From an uncultured Brachyspira sp. (GTDB lineage: Bacteria; Spirochaetota; Brachyspiria; Brachyspirales; Brachyspiraceae), in the NCBI RefSeq assembly GCF_910578695.1, contig NZ_CAJTQJ010000017.1, forward strand, positions 1 to 41,197: a stretch of DNA of 41,197 nt, written 5' to 3'. Position numbers and translations under genes: made by a program. Under the pieces are notes generated by a model that had not been told where the DNA came from, ran no database searches, and saw only the letters and a list, made by a program, of their open reading frames with translations. How positions within the stretch are numbered: position 1 is the stretch's first letter; every line of letters starts with the position of its first letter. Of the stretch, positions 9,517-18,606 are shown piece by piece.

Positions 9517-10235
9517 AAGCTATTATAGTACTTCCTACATACAATGAAAGAGATAATATAGAAAAAATGCTTAATACAATATTATCATTACCGGAATATA
9601 TAGAAGTTTTAGTTGCAGATGATAATAGTCCTGACTGTACTTATGAAATAGTAGAAAAATATTTAAATAACAGCAGAGTTCATTTATTAAAGAGAGAAAA
9701 AAAAGAAGGATTAGGACCTGCATATATTGCTGGTTTTAAACATTCATTTCAGTATAATCCTGATTATATTATAGAGATGGACGCTGATTTTTCGCATGAT
9801 CCTAATTTCGTTATTAAATTTATTGAAAGAATGGAAAATGAAAAATTAGATTTGATAATAGGCTCAAGATACTGCAATGGAATAAGTGTTGTAAACTGGC
9901 CTTTAAGAAGACTTTTTTTATCATACTATGGAAATAGATATGCCTCATTTATATTAGGCTCTAAAATTATGGATATTACAGGCGGATTTAAATGCTTTAG
10001 AGCATCTGTATTAAAAAATATGAACTTTGATAATATACTTTCAGCAGGCTATTCTTTTCAAATAGAAATGAATTACTCTTTTGAAAGCAACGGCTACAAA
10101 GTAAAGGAAGAGCCTATAATATTTTATGAAAGAAGAAGCGGACAATCAAAAATGTCTAAAAATATAATAGCAGAGGCATTATTTAGAGTTATACGTTTAA
10201 AATTCAGAAATAAAAAGAAGTACTTTAACAATTAA
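9513..10235 (+). CDS. GT2 glycosyltransferase, polyprenol-phosphate mannose synthase-like
   Basis: Likely transfers a sugar from a nucleotide-sugar to a polyprenol phosphate on the cytoplasmic face of the membrane. It opens with VLPTYNERDNI, followed by the nucleotide-binding VADDNSPDCT and the metal-binding EMDADFSHDP. ITGGFKCFRA lies near residue 160 and the late YERRSGQSKMS motif fits DPM1-type enzymes. At 240 aa it lacks the C-terminal membrane helices of longer homologues. It overlaps the DUF4132 gene by 4 nt. Confidence 0.85.
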   Translation: MKAIIVLPTYNERDNIEKMLNTILSLPEYIEVLVADDNSPDCTYEIVEKYLNNSRVHLLKREKKEGLGPAYIAGFKHSFQYNPDYIIEMDADFSHDPNFVIKFIERMENEKLDLIIGSRYCNGISVVNWPLRRLFLSYYGNRYASFILGSKIMDITGGFKCFRASVLKNMNFDNILSAGYSFQIEMNYSFESNGYKVKEEPIIFYERRSGQSKMSKNIIAEALFRVIRLKFRNKKKYFNN

Positions 10236-10244
10236 TCTAAAATA

Positions 10245-11507
10245 TTATAATACTATATCAGCCCCAATACTTCTAAACCGCTCTATAAAATCAAAAGATG
10301 ATTTATTAATAGACTGAGAATCATCTATTGTTATACTTTCATTTGAAACAACAGATGCTACTGCAAGTGCCATAGCTATTCTATGATCATTATGCGAAGT
10401 AGTATTTCCTCCTCTAAGTTTTTCAGTACCTTCTATAAATATTTCATCATCTCCTACTTCTATATTTGCCCCTATTCTAGTAAAGCTGTCTTTTAAATCA
10501 TTAATCCTATCGCTTTCTTTATATTTTAGTCTTCCTGCATTATATAATCTAGTTCTTCCTTTGGCAGTTGAAGCAAGCGTTGTAATGATAGGTGCTAAAT
10601 CAGGTATATTTGACATATCTATATCCAAAGCATTCAGTCTGTTTGACTTTTTTATTGTAATAGAATTATCATCATTATAATATATATTAGCTCCCATAAA
10701 TTTAAGAATATTGAGTATCTCTTTATCGCCTTGAATTGAATAATTATTGAGTCCGTATAATGTAGTTTCTCCGCCTAAAGCTCCTGCAGCGGCAAAAAAA
10801 GCGGCATGCGACCAATCTGATTCTATTTCATAATTAATAGAAGAATAATTCTGATTTCCATATACTTCTATTATATTGTCACTATGTCTTGATATTTCTA
10901 TATTAGCAGCCTTAAGAGTTTTTAAAGTCATCATCACATAAGGAGCAGATTCTAACTCTCCGTCTATAATAATCTTAGAATTATTTTCTAATAAAGGCAA
11001 AGCAAATAAAAGCCCGCTTATAAATTGGCTGCTTATATTACCTGATATTCTAAAATCAGATGGTTTAAGTTTTCCTGATATATTAAGAAAATCTTTAGAA
11101 ATATTAAATTCCAATCCCTGCTCTTTCCATATATTCTTATAAATATCCATAGGCCTTGATAATAATTTTTCAGAACCCATAAAAGTGCATTTTATTCCAA
11201 GTGCAGATATAATAGGAATCAAAAGCCTTAAACTAGTACCTGATTCTTTAACATCTATAGTAATCTCTTTTTCATATTCTTTTTTAGGCGAAACTTTCAA
11301 ATAATCATCAATTATTTCTAAATCGGCAAAATTAGAAACAGCACTCCTAGTAACATCTATATCAACACTTACATTACTAATACAAGGCTTTATAATACTT
11401 ACTTCTTTTGCTAATGATGATGCTATTAAAGCTCTATGAGCATCACTTTTACTCATCTGAATATAAACAGAACCAAAAATCTCTGAAGGTCTAATAGTAA
11501 TTGACAT
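10245..11507 (-). CDS. aroA: 3-phosphoshikimate 1-carboxyvinyltransferase (EPSP synthase)
   Basis: Joins shikimate-3-phosphate and PEP in the shikimate pathway. Visible signatures are SKSDAHRALIASSLA near the N-terminus, ESGTSLRLL, LSRPMD, the late GRLKYKESDRI and NDHRIAMALAVAS. The frame is open to a TTG at 11525. The ATG at 11507 (MSITIRP) is preferred because GGAGA sits seven bases before it, giving 420 aa. It follows ftsY by about 25 bp on the same strand, so the two are probably co-transcribed. No other shikimate genes are in the window. Confidence 0.93.
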   Translation of the reverse strand: MSITIRPSEIFGSVYIQMSKSDAHRALIASSLAKEVSIIKPCISNVSVDIDVTRSAVSNFADLEIIDDYLKVSPKKEYEKEITIDVKESGTSLRLLIPIISALGIKCTFMGSEKLLSRPMDIYKNIWKEQGLEFNISKDFLNISGKLKPSDFRISGNISSQFISGLLFALPLLENNSKIIIDGELESAPYVMMTLKTLKAANIEISRHSDNIIEVYGNQNYSSINYEIESDWSHAAFFAAAGALGGETTLYGLNNYSIQGDKEILNILKFMGANIYYNDDNSITIKKSNRLNALDIDMSNIPDLAPIITTLASTAKGRTRLYNAGRLKYKESDRINDLKDSFTRIGANIEVGDDEIFIEGTEKLRGGNTTSHNDHRIAMALAVASVVSNESITIDDSQSINKSSFDFIERFRSIGADIVL

Positions 11508-11532
11508 AATATAATCTCCAATCAATTGTATG

Positions 11533-12486
11533 CTATTGCAATATAGAATCTACAAAGCTTTCAGCATCAAATTCTTTGAAGTCATCAACTTTTTCACCAA
11601 ATCCTCCATAATATATAGGAAGTGATAAATAATGAGCAATGCTTATTGCCACTCCTCCCTTAGCTGTACTATCTAGCTTTGAAACTACAGCACCCTGTAT
11701 ATTCAAAGCACTAGTAAATACTTTAGCCTGCTCTATTCCATTATGACCAACATTAGCATCCAATACTAATATAGGTATAAAATTAAATTCTGTAAATCTT
11801 TCTGTAGCAATTTTCTTCATCTTTTCAAGCTGTCTGATTAAATTTTCCTGATTATGAAATCGTCCTGCAGTATCAACTATAACAATATCAGCATCCGATG
11901 ACTTAGCCTTATCTAAAGCAGAAAATAGTACGCTTGCAGGATCTCCAGCCTGCTGTCCTTTAACAATGGTTACAGAAAGTCTGTTAGCCCATTCCTCTAA
12001 CTGCTCTATAGCAGCCGCCCTAAATGTATCAGCTGCCGCCAATATAATTTTATGATCATTTTTTAATAGATTAGCTAATTTGGCTATTGAAGTTGTCTTA
12101 CCTACTCCATTAACGCCTACTATAAAAAGTATAGTTTTATCTTTAAGTTCTATTTTTTTCTGTATGAATTTAGATATTAAAATTTCTCTTAAACATTTTT
12201 TTGCTTCTGCAGGTTCTTTTATATTTTCTTTTTCTAAAGTTTCCCTTAATTTTGAAATAATATCTTTAGTAGTTTCAACGCCTGCATCAGCTGTTATTAA
12301 CATATTTTCCAAACTTGCAAAAAACTCATCATTAATTGATGAAGTATTAAATAAAGATGATAATGAAAATTTACTTTTAGAGCTAGTTAATGAAACTTTA
12401 GGTTTTTTAGATTTTTTTATTAATACCAAAACTAAAATCAAAAGTACTGCAGAGCAGACTATTATTATAATATTCGTATACGGCAT
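11533..12486 (-). CDS. ftsY: Signal recognition particle receptor FtsY
   Basis: GTPase that docks SRP-ribosome complexes at the inner membrane. G-domain motifs are GVNGVGKT (residues 124-131), DTAGR (205-209) and SKLDSTAKGG near the C-terminus, with the ILAAADTFRAAAIEQL segment between. Residues 4-23 form a hydrophobic helix followed by a Lys/Ser-rich linker. This replaces the long acidic A-domain of E. coli FtsY and implies a transmembrane anchor. The length of 317 aa matches an N+G core plus short anchor. Confidence 0.93.
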   Translation of the reverse strand: MPYTNIIIIVCSAVLLILVLVLIKKSKKPKVSLTSSKSKFSLSSLFNTSSINDEFFASLENMLITADAGVETTKDIISKLRETLEKENIKEPAEAKKCLREILISKFIQKKIELKDKTILFIVGVNGVGKTTSIAKLANLLKNDHKIILAAADTFRAAAIEQLEEWANRLSVTIVKGQQAGDPASVLFSALDKAKSSDADIVIVDTAGRFHNQENLIRQLEKMKKIATERFTEFNFIPILVLDANVGHNGIEQAKVFTSALNIQGAVVSKLDSTAKGGVAISIAHYLSLPIYYGGFGEKVDDFKEFDAESFVDSILQ

Positions 12487-12553
12487 TTATTAATTTCTCC
12501 AAATAAAAATTATTTAGAATATTATATAAACTATTAAGATTTTTTCAAGTTAT

Positions 12554-12595
12554 AAAAAAAGCATCGATAATAAAAAATATTATCAATGCTTTTTG
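12554..12595 (-). terminator. Intrinsic terminator of the rubrerythrin-fragment gene
   Basis: On the minus strand GCATTGATAATA pairs with TATTATCGATGC-type sequence (12561-12589, one G-U pair), followed by seven T's (12554-12560). The A-rich opposite flank lets it also work for the other strand. It separates the rubrerythrin remnant from ftsY. Confidence 0.75.
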
Positions 12596-12615
12596 CCTCA
12601 TTAAATAATAATTAA

Positions 12616-12870
12616 TTAATTGAAAGCCTGAAAAGAATTAGCTGTAGCATTACATAAAGGGCATTTACTTGGAGCTGAACCTGCTTCAACATATCCGCAA
12701 ACAGGACATAAATAATAAACTGTAGGTAAAGTTTTTTTAGCATTTAAATCCTGCATAACTTTATTATATAATTGAGCATGAGTTTTTTCAACAGAAGCTA
12801 TTCTATTCATCAAATCAGAAACATTTTTATTATTTTCAGATACAGCAACTTTACTGAAAGCAGGATACAT
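12616..12870 (-). pseudogene. Rubrerythrin C-terminal fragment with rubredoxin domain
   Basis: The frame encodes the end of the ferritin-like domain (MYPAFSKVA, then ASVEKTHAQLY with E and H ligand positions) and a rubredoxin knuckle (CPVCG and CPLCN) ending FQAFN. Rubrerythrins reduce peroxide in anaerobes and are about 190 aa; only the last ~100 residues are present. The homology continues upstream of the ATG (AADETYEYTK) to an in-frame TAA at 12922-12924, inside an A6 tract. One extra A would join it to an ATG at 12953, giving about 111 aa. No N-terminal half is visible upstream. It could be a remnant or a minimal protein with an unusual start. Confidence 0.6.
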
Positions 12871-13115
12871 TTTTGTATATTCATAAGTTTCATCAGCTGC
12901 TGCACTTTTGTTATTAGTTTTTTAGCTAATTTAAATGTAACTTGAATATGCATTCATCTGCATACATTATATTTAAGTATTTATCCTATCGTAAAGCCAA
13001 CAAAATAAATGAGAATAATAATTAAAACAATATAGAAAAAATAATTTTTTTAATTATATTTTCATTTTTAATATAGTTTTTAGGTTTTTCTTTATATATT
13101 ATAAAGTATATGATA

Positions 13116-13152
13116 TAAAAAAGACAGCCCAATAAAATGAACTGCCGTTTTT
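13116..13152 (-). terminator. Intrinsic terminator of the aminotransferase gene
   Basis: On the minus strand GGCAGTTCA and the GGGCTGTC side form a stem with G-U pairs, followed by TTTTTT. It lies just after the aminotransferase stop. Confidence 0.65.
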
Positions 13153-13162
13153 TACCTATTTA

Positions 13163-14350
13163 TTATTTACGCATTTTTTCAATAACTTTAGCTAATATGG
13201 ATATTCCCTTATCAATATCTTCAGGCTTGGAATTTGTATAATTTAATCTAAAAGTACCAAGCCCTCTTTTGGCTTCATAGAAAGGCTCTCCTGCTGCAAT
13301 GGCAATGCCGTCATCAGCAGCTTTTCTTGAAAGTTCAACAGCATCTATTCCATTAGGAAGTTTAGCCCATATAAACATACCGCCTTCAGGACGATTCCAA
13401 TGCATATCATCAGGCAAATATTTATCCATAGCTTCAAGCATATAACCGCATAGTTTTCCGTATAAATCTATTATCTTTTTTATATGAGAATCATAATCAT
13501 TATCTTCAAGGTACTGACTTACAACTAATTGAGAAAATGTGCCTGTATGCAAATCTATAAGCTGTTTATAATCTTTCATCTTGGTGTAAAGCTCTTTTTC
13601 TCTGCATGCTATCCAGCCCAATCTCATACCCGGAGCAACTGTTTTAGAAAAAGTTCCAAGCAATATAGCCTGCTCGCCTAAATATATACCCATAGATTTT
13701 TGATGTTCTCCTTTAAATCTTAATTCTCCGTAAGGATTATCCTCTATAAAAAATGTATCTTTACCTTTAATTATATCTGCAATTTTTTCTCTTACTGCAT
13801 TTGTATAAGTTATTCCTGTAGGATTTTGGAAATTAGGAACAGAGTAAAAAAACTTATGATTATGTTTATTAACAGCATCTCTAAAAGCTTCTGCATCAAT
13901 ACCATCTTCATTTAAATTAACAGTATGAATATTAGGATTATAAAGATGAAATGACTGTAAAGCAGCTAGATAAGAAGGATCTTCAACTAAAATATCATCA
14001 TCAGGATCTATTAAACACGAAGAAATAATATCCAATGCCTGCTGAGAACCATTAGTCATAAGTATATCTTTGCTTTCTATATCAATACCCTGATTTCTGT
14101 ATCTATTTGCAATAAACTCTCTTAAAGGCTCATACCCCTCAGTACTATTATACTGCAAAGAATAAGCACCTTTAGTTTCTAAAACTTTATTTGCCGCAGC
14201 TTTAATATCTTCTACAGGAAAAGACTCAGGATTAGGAAGCCCTCCTGCAAATGATATTAAATCACCCTTAGCAGCAACTTCAAGCATAATCTTAACAAAA
14301 CTGCTTTGAAAATCTTCTTTTAATGCTCTTTTTGATAATCTTAATTTCAT
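13163..14350 (-). CDS. PLP-dependent aminotransferase, class I/II (2-aminoadipate/LysN or MocR-type fold)
   Basis: Transfers amino groups using pyridoxal phosphate. Visible signatures are the substrate loop SFAGGLPNPESFP, YSLQYNSTEGYEPLREFI, the cofactor region EDNPYGELRF, and the Schiff-base lysine in GTFSKTVAPGMRLGW. There is no N-terminal GntR domain, so it is an enzyme rather than a MocR regulator. The ATG at 14350 (MKLRLSK) is preferred over 14362 because GGA lies 8 nt before it. Substrate is uncertain; aromatic, branched-chain or 2-aminoadipate activity are all seen in this subgroup. No ilvE is present in the window, so a BCAA role is conceivable but unsupported. Confidence 0.8.
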   Translation of the reverse strand: MKLRLSKRALKEDFQSSFVKIMLEVAAKGDLISFAGGLPNPESFPVEDIKAAANKVLETKGAYSLQYNSTEGYEPLREFIANRYRNQGIDIESKDILMTNGSQQALDIISSCLIDPDDDILVEDPSYLAALQSFHLYNPNIHTVNLNEDGIDAEAFRDAVNKHNHKFFYSVPNFQNPTGITYTNAVREKIADIIKGKDTFFIEDNPYGELRFKGEHQKSMGIYLGEQAILLGTFSKTVAPGMRLGWIACREKELYTKMKDYKQLIDLHTGTFSQLVVSQYLEDNDYDSHIKKIIDLYGKLCGYMLEAMDKYLPDDMHWNRPEGGMFIWAKLPNGIDAVELSRKAADDGIAIAAGEPFYEAKRGLGTFRLNYTNSKPEDIDKGISILAKVIEKMRK

Positions 14351-14476
14351 AATAATATCCATTTAAAAAATTTGTTATATATTATACACTACTATTCATA
14401 ATAATGCTACAGCAATTTTTCTTTTTTATAATAAACTAAATAAAAGACAAAGTTTTTTTAATTCAGCTAATTTTTA

Positions 14477-16684
14477 TTATATCTTCCAATCAGGGAAACG
14501 TTTTATAACTGCAGAAATAATATCTGTTTTATAATGCTGCTCCAAATTCACTAATTTTTGGAATTCGCTGAATATAATCTTAACATCTTCTTCAGATTCA
14601 TGCTCTATAAATTTAAGCAAATAAGCCTTATCAAATACTAAATCATATACAACTTTTAAAAGTTTTCTAGCCTGAGAAGAAGTTTCTTTTTTATCAGCCA
14701 TCTTTGATAAATGCGGTATTATACTAAGCAAGCCTATCATAAGCGAATTTTTATTTATTTTTATATTTCCGTCTGCATCATCATAATATTCGCCGTCAAG
14801 TATCTTCTGAGCAAAATAAACAAATGATTCAGGACATTCTCTGTAATGAAGAAATATATCATCTATAGTTTTGGCAAGCATATCAGCTTTTCCGTCTTCA
14901 AATAATTTATTTACTATAAGATAATTATTTTTAACATGAGGGGAATAAAGCATTTTTAGTATTATATTATAATAATCATCTCTTTTTCCGTCCCAAATAG
15001 CTTTTATAAATTTTTCTCTGTAATTAGAAGAAGGAAGAACTTCATAAATATGAGTATAATCATCAATATCTTTAACTATATCAGAAAGCAAAGGTATGCT
15101 GCTGTCGGCATTAGACTGACTTCTCAAATATATAGTACTTACTATCCTAGCATCATTAGGCGATTTTTTATCTTTTGAAACATTAATAAAATAATTATTC
15201 ATTTCTTTAGCTTCTTCAGAGTTAAGGTTAGGAGTATAAGTGAGATATTCCATATATATTTGATATCTTTCAAAGAAATCATTAGTTTTATTAAATTTAG
15301 ATAAACTTTCAGCATCATAAGTTTCAGCCTCTTCATTATAAAGGAAAGTATTTTTATCAAATTTAACAGTAGTAGAAGCTCTTACAGATTTTTTAGCACT
15401 TTCAAGCCATTTAGTATAAGAAGACTCTGAAACTACAGAAGCAGGCTTTGATGTTAATTCATATTTCAAATCTTTAGTTGTAATTGTTTTTTTATACTTT
15501 AATATAATAGTTAAAAGTTCTGTAGGATTTTCTTCTGCTATTTTTTTTATTTCATTAAGTCTATAAGCCTTATAAACATTAATATCATCGCTAGGCAATG
15601 TTATTAAAGACTGTATAGCCATATCAAAAGTCATTTTTCTAATATCTTCCTGAGATACAAATTTAATATTAACATTATTTATATCTATTGATTTAATCTT
15701 ACCTACTCCGAAATTTCTATGAATAACATATTTATCAACATCATACTGTATATACTTTTCAAAAATATCTATACAATCTTTCGGCTTTTTATTAACATTT
15801 GTAATAGCTGATATTTCTTCTATTTTTTGAAAAAGAGTATGATTAGGATATAAAGCCTCGTAAACATCTACAAGTCTATGTCTGAAAAATTTAGCTTTTT
15901 TATTATTTTGTGCAACTATATCCTGTTCATAATTAAGCAAATTTTTTATAGTTTTTAAAGCATCATTATATCTGTTATTTTCAAAATAATAGAAAAATAT
16001 TATTTTCCAAACATCTATCATTATATTAGAATCTACAAGAGACTTCAGAGCATTCTCATATTTTAATAAATAATTATAATTATCAGGTTCATATTCCAAT
16101 ATTTTTTTAATATCGCTTTCTGCATTATTTCTTTCTCTCAAAAGATTTCTTTCAAAAGCAATTTTATAATAATGCACAGCACTATTTATATCGCCTGCCA
16201 ATTCTTTTGTATGAGCTATTTTTTCAGGAAGCTCAGGATTAGATACATCAAATCTAATAAGCCTTTCTAAAATTTCTAATGCCTCAGAATCTCTATTAGT
16301 GCTTTGATAATAGCTTGCCAAATATCTCAAAGCATAATCGCTTTCATAATACTCATCTAAAATCTTCTGACATACAAACTCTACTATATTCCATTTTTTG
16401 GCATTTTTAAAAATTCCAAGTAATTTTTCTAAACTCATATCCGAATAGTTTGAAATTTTTAAATTTAAAAATCCATTAGCATATAAAGCTGATATATGAT
16501 TAGGATTTTTTTCCAACTGAATTTTAGCAGTATCTATAGCTGTATTTATATCATTACTGTCATTTATATCATTAATAATACCTGATAAATCAACAAAGTA
16601 TTTATTAGTATAATTAAGCAGCGGTTTTCTTGTAAATGTTTCTTCCGAAAATATATTTTCCAATTTTTGCAGAGCTTCTGACAT
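14477..16684 (-). CDS. TPR protein resembling the N-terminal part of spirochaete long GreA
   Basis: A 735-residue soluble protein. Residues ~50-270 are TPR-like helical repeats (LYANGFLNLKI, ALRYLASYYQSTNRDSEALEIL, AVHYYKIAFERNL). A segment at about 320-380 (YVIHRNFGVGKIKSID, then MTFDMAIQSLITLPSDD) recalls the conserved part of the ~900-aa GreA proteins of Borrelia and Treponema. The C-terminal GreA coiled coil and cleft domain are not visible; the protein ends FPDWKI. A strong AAGGAG precedes the ATG, and only 4 bp separate it from the upstream TPR gene. The GreA relationship is from memory of those proteins and needs a profile search. Confidence 0.5.
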   Translation of the reverse strand: MSEALQKLENIFSEETFTRKPLLNYTNKYFVDLSGIINDINDSNDINTAIDTAKIQLEKNPNHISALYANGFLNLKISNYSDMSLEKLLGIFKNAKKWNIVEFVCQKILDEYYESDYALRYLASYYQSTNRDSEALEILERLIRFDVSNPELPEKIAHTKELAGDINSAVHYYKIAFERNLLRERNNAESDIKKILEYEPDNYNYLLKYENALKSLVDSNIMIDVWKIIFFYYFENNRYNDALKTIKNLLNYEQDIVAQNNKKAKFFRHRLVDVYEALYPNHTLFQKIEEISAITNVNKKPKDCIDIFEKYIQYDVDKYVIHRNFGVGKIKSIDINNVNIKFVSQEDIRKMTFDMAIQSLITLPSDDINVYKAYRLNEIKKIAEENPTELLTIILKYKKTITTKDLKYELTSKPASVVSESSYTKWLESAKKSVRASTTVKFDKNTFLYNEEAETYDAESLSKFNKTNDFFERYQIYMEYLTYTPNLNSEEAKEMNNYFINVSKDKKSPNDARIVSTIYLRSQSNADSSIPLLSDIVKDIDDYTHIYEVLPSSNYREKFIKAIWDGKRDDYYNIILKMLYSPHVKNNYLIVNKLFEDGKADMLAKTIDDIFLHYRECPESFVYFAQKILDGEYYDDADGNIKINKNSLMIGLLSIIPHLSKMADKKETSSQARKLLKVVYDLVFDKAYLLKFIEHESEEDVKIIFSEFQKLVNLEQHYKTDIISAVIKRFPDWKI

Positions 16685-16688
16685 ATTA

Positions 16689-17669
16689 TCACTCCTTGTA
16701 TAGTATTTTTATATAGTATTGCAGCAAGTCCTTATCTATCATAGCCATCTTTCTGCCCCATACCTTAATCTCTTCAACATCAGAATCATCTTCTTTCATA
16801 ATAAGATATGCAGTTAAAAATGCATACGAAGATAAAAGTTTAGGAGCTGTAGTTTCCCTTAACTTTATCTTTCTATAATCTGCCTCTAATCTGGATATAT
16901 TTCTTCTAAGCTCAAATTCCTCCTGTTCGCTTAAAGGCTTCTTTACATCCAGTATATTCATAAGTTCACCATAAGCACTCATCCACATTATTATCTCTTC
17001 CTGACTGTTATTATGAACTCCCCTTTTAATAATTATATCTCTGATTTCTCTAACTGCTTCTATACTGATATTTTCAAAATCTATACTTAAAGGATCATAA
17101 AATAAAGCTTCTCTTATATACATTTTAGATTTCTTATAATCGCCTAATTTATCATATATCATAGCTATATAGCTAAGTGTTTTAGAATTATAAGGCTCTA
17201 TCATATTTAAATATTCATAAGATTTTAATGCTCTGGAATAATCCTTTAGCTCTATAAAAGCATTAGAAAGTAAATGTAATTCCTCCGTACCTTCAATATC
17301 ATCAGTATTTTTCTGCATTATTAATTCTATGATTTTATTATAAACATAATAATGTATAGCCTTAATAGAAAGCAGTTCTTCATTATAAGATTTACCCCGT
17401 ACAAAAATACTAAATTTTTTATACGAAGAATCTAAAAGCTTACAATATTCTATGCAGTTTTTCTCTGCATTTTTAAACTTATCTAGTCTGTTTATCCAAA
17501 ATTTTACGCAAGATATATTTTCATAAAGATCAGCATATTCAAAATCTTTGGACATAATTCTGTCAAAATCTTCCATAGAATCTATAAATAAACCCTGTTT
17601 CAATTTAGCTTCTATAATGCTGAAAATATCTTTAACAGATTCTTTTCTAGAAAATAATTCTTCTTCCAT
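16689..17669 (-). CDS. TPR-repeat protein, function unknown
   Basis: A 326-residue soluble protein with no signal peptide. At least two clear TPR units are present around residues 130-200 (LLSNAFIELKDYSRALKSYEYL, then TLSYIAMIYDKLGDYKKSKMYIREALFYDP). The remainder is helical and charged. It is 4 bp upstream of the 735-aa TPR/GreA-like gene, so the pair is an operon and may form a complex. An AGGAG lies about 19 nt before the ATG, too far for a normal ribosome binding site, so the true start might differ. Confidence 0.65.
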   Translation of the reverse strand: MEEELFSRKESVKDIFSIIEAKLKQGLFIDSMEDFDRIMSKDFEYADLYENISCVKFWINRLDKFKNAEKNCIEYCKLLDSSYKKFSIFVRGKSYNEELLSIKAIHYYVYNKIIELIMQKNTDDIEGTEELHLLSNAFIELKDYSRALKSYEYLNMIEPYNSKTLSYIAMIYDKLGDYKKSKMYIREALFYDPLSIDFENISIEAVREIRDIIIKRGVHNNSQEEIIMWMSAYGELMNILDVKKPLSEQEEFELRRNISRLEADYRKIKLRETTAPKLLSSYAFLTAYLIMKEDDSDVEEIKVWGRKMAMIDKDLLQYYIKILYKE

Positions 17670-17876
17670 TATATTTAAAATAAACTACTCCTATAAAGCT
17701 AAAAAATGTATAGAGATTCATACATATATTATAATAATATAATAAATTAAAACTAAATTGTCAAGTCTAAATAATAATCAATACAGCAAAAAATATAAAA
17801 AATAATAAACAGAGCAGCATAAATTATAAAGCAAAAAAATAAAGAGATAAGTCAAAATAAATATATTTTATACCTA

Positions 17877-18593
17877 TTAAGATTTTATATTACTCTTTTT
17901 TATATAATTCATTAATTTATCATAATCGCTGTTAAGTATAAGATGTTCTGGAAAATCTATAGATGATAATAATTCAACAGCATCTTCATGACAGCCCACT
18001 TTATACTTTGAATGAGCGTCAGATGTTACAACAATATTAGCTTCATATTTTTTGCAAGTTAAGGCTATATCTTTGCATATAGTAAAACTTCCCTTTCTAA
18101 TAATAAAAGATGATGAATTAATTTCTATAAGTTTATTATATTCCTTACATAATTTTACAATATATTCTATATCAAATTCAAATTTAGGATTGCCTATATG
18201 ACCTAAGCAGTCAATATTAGGATTTTTTATTACTTCAGCATATCCTTTAGTATGTTCTTTTTTTGTAATAGGCTCTATAGAATCTTCATGATAAGATGCT
18301 ATAACAAAATCTAAATAACTTAATACATTTTCACTTAAATCTACTTTTCCATTATAATCTATTATATTAACCTCTGAGCCTTTCAAAAGCCTAACACCAT
18401 TAATATAATCAGGCAGACTATGCATAGCCTTAAAATGAACTGATTTAGCACCATCGCTTGAAGCAGGACCATGATCTGTTATAGCCAAAGCTAAAAAACC
18501 TTTATCTTTAGCTGAATTTACCATTTCATCTACAGTACTATAAGCATGTTCGCTTACTAAAGTATGCGTATGTAAATCAGCTATAATCTTCAT
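17877..18593 (-). CDS. PHP-domain phosphoesterase (YcdX-like)
   Basis: Metal-dependent hydrolase of the PHP superfamily. Metal-binding motifs run in order: ADLHTHT (residues 5-11), AITDHGPA (~37-44), the SYHED region (~100), CLGHIGNP (~129), EINSSSF and VTSDAHS (~190-196). This order fits YcdX-type phosphatases more than histidinol phosphatases. It is 13 bp downstream of the cytidylate-kinase-like gene and likely co-transcribed. Substrate is unknown. Confidence 0.8.
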   Translation of the reverse strand: MKIIADLHTHTLVSEHAYSTVDEMVNSAKDKGFLALAITDHGPASSDGAKSVHFKAMHSLPDYINGVRLLKGSEVNIIDYNGKVDLSENVLSYLDFVIASYHEDSIEPITKKEHTKGYAEVIKNPNIDCLGHIGNPKFEFDIEYIVKLCKEYNKLIEINSSSFIIRKGSFTICKDIALTCKKYEANIVVTSDAHSKYKVGCHEDAVELLSSIDFPEHLILNSDYDKLMNYIKKSNIKS

Positions 18594-18606
18594 AATAAAA
18601 TACCTA

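Noticed and set aside
12080..12493. 137-codon plus-strand ORF across ftsY
   Set aside because: Antisense to ftsY, whose GTPase motifs are intact; no start signals.
17548..17742. Short plus-strand ORF at the start of the 326-aa TPR gene
   Set aside because: Mostly antisense to the TPR gene and without motifs or ribosome binding site.
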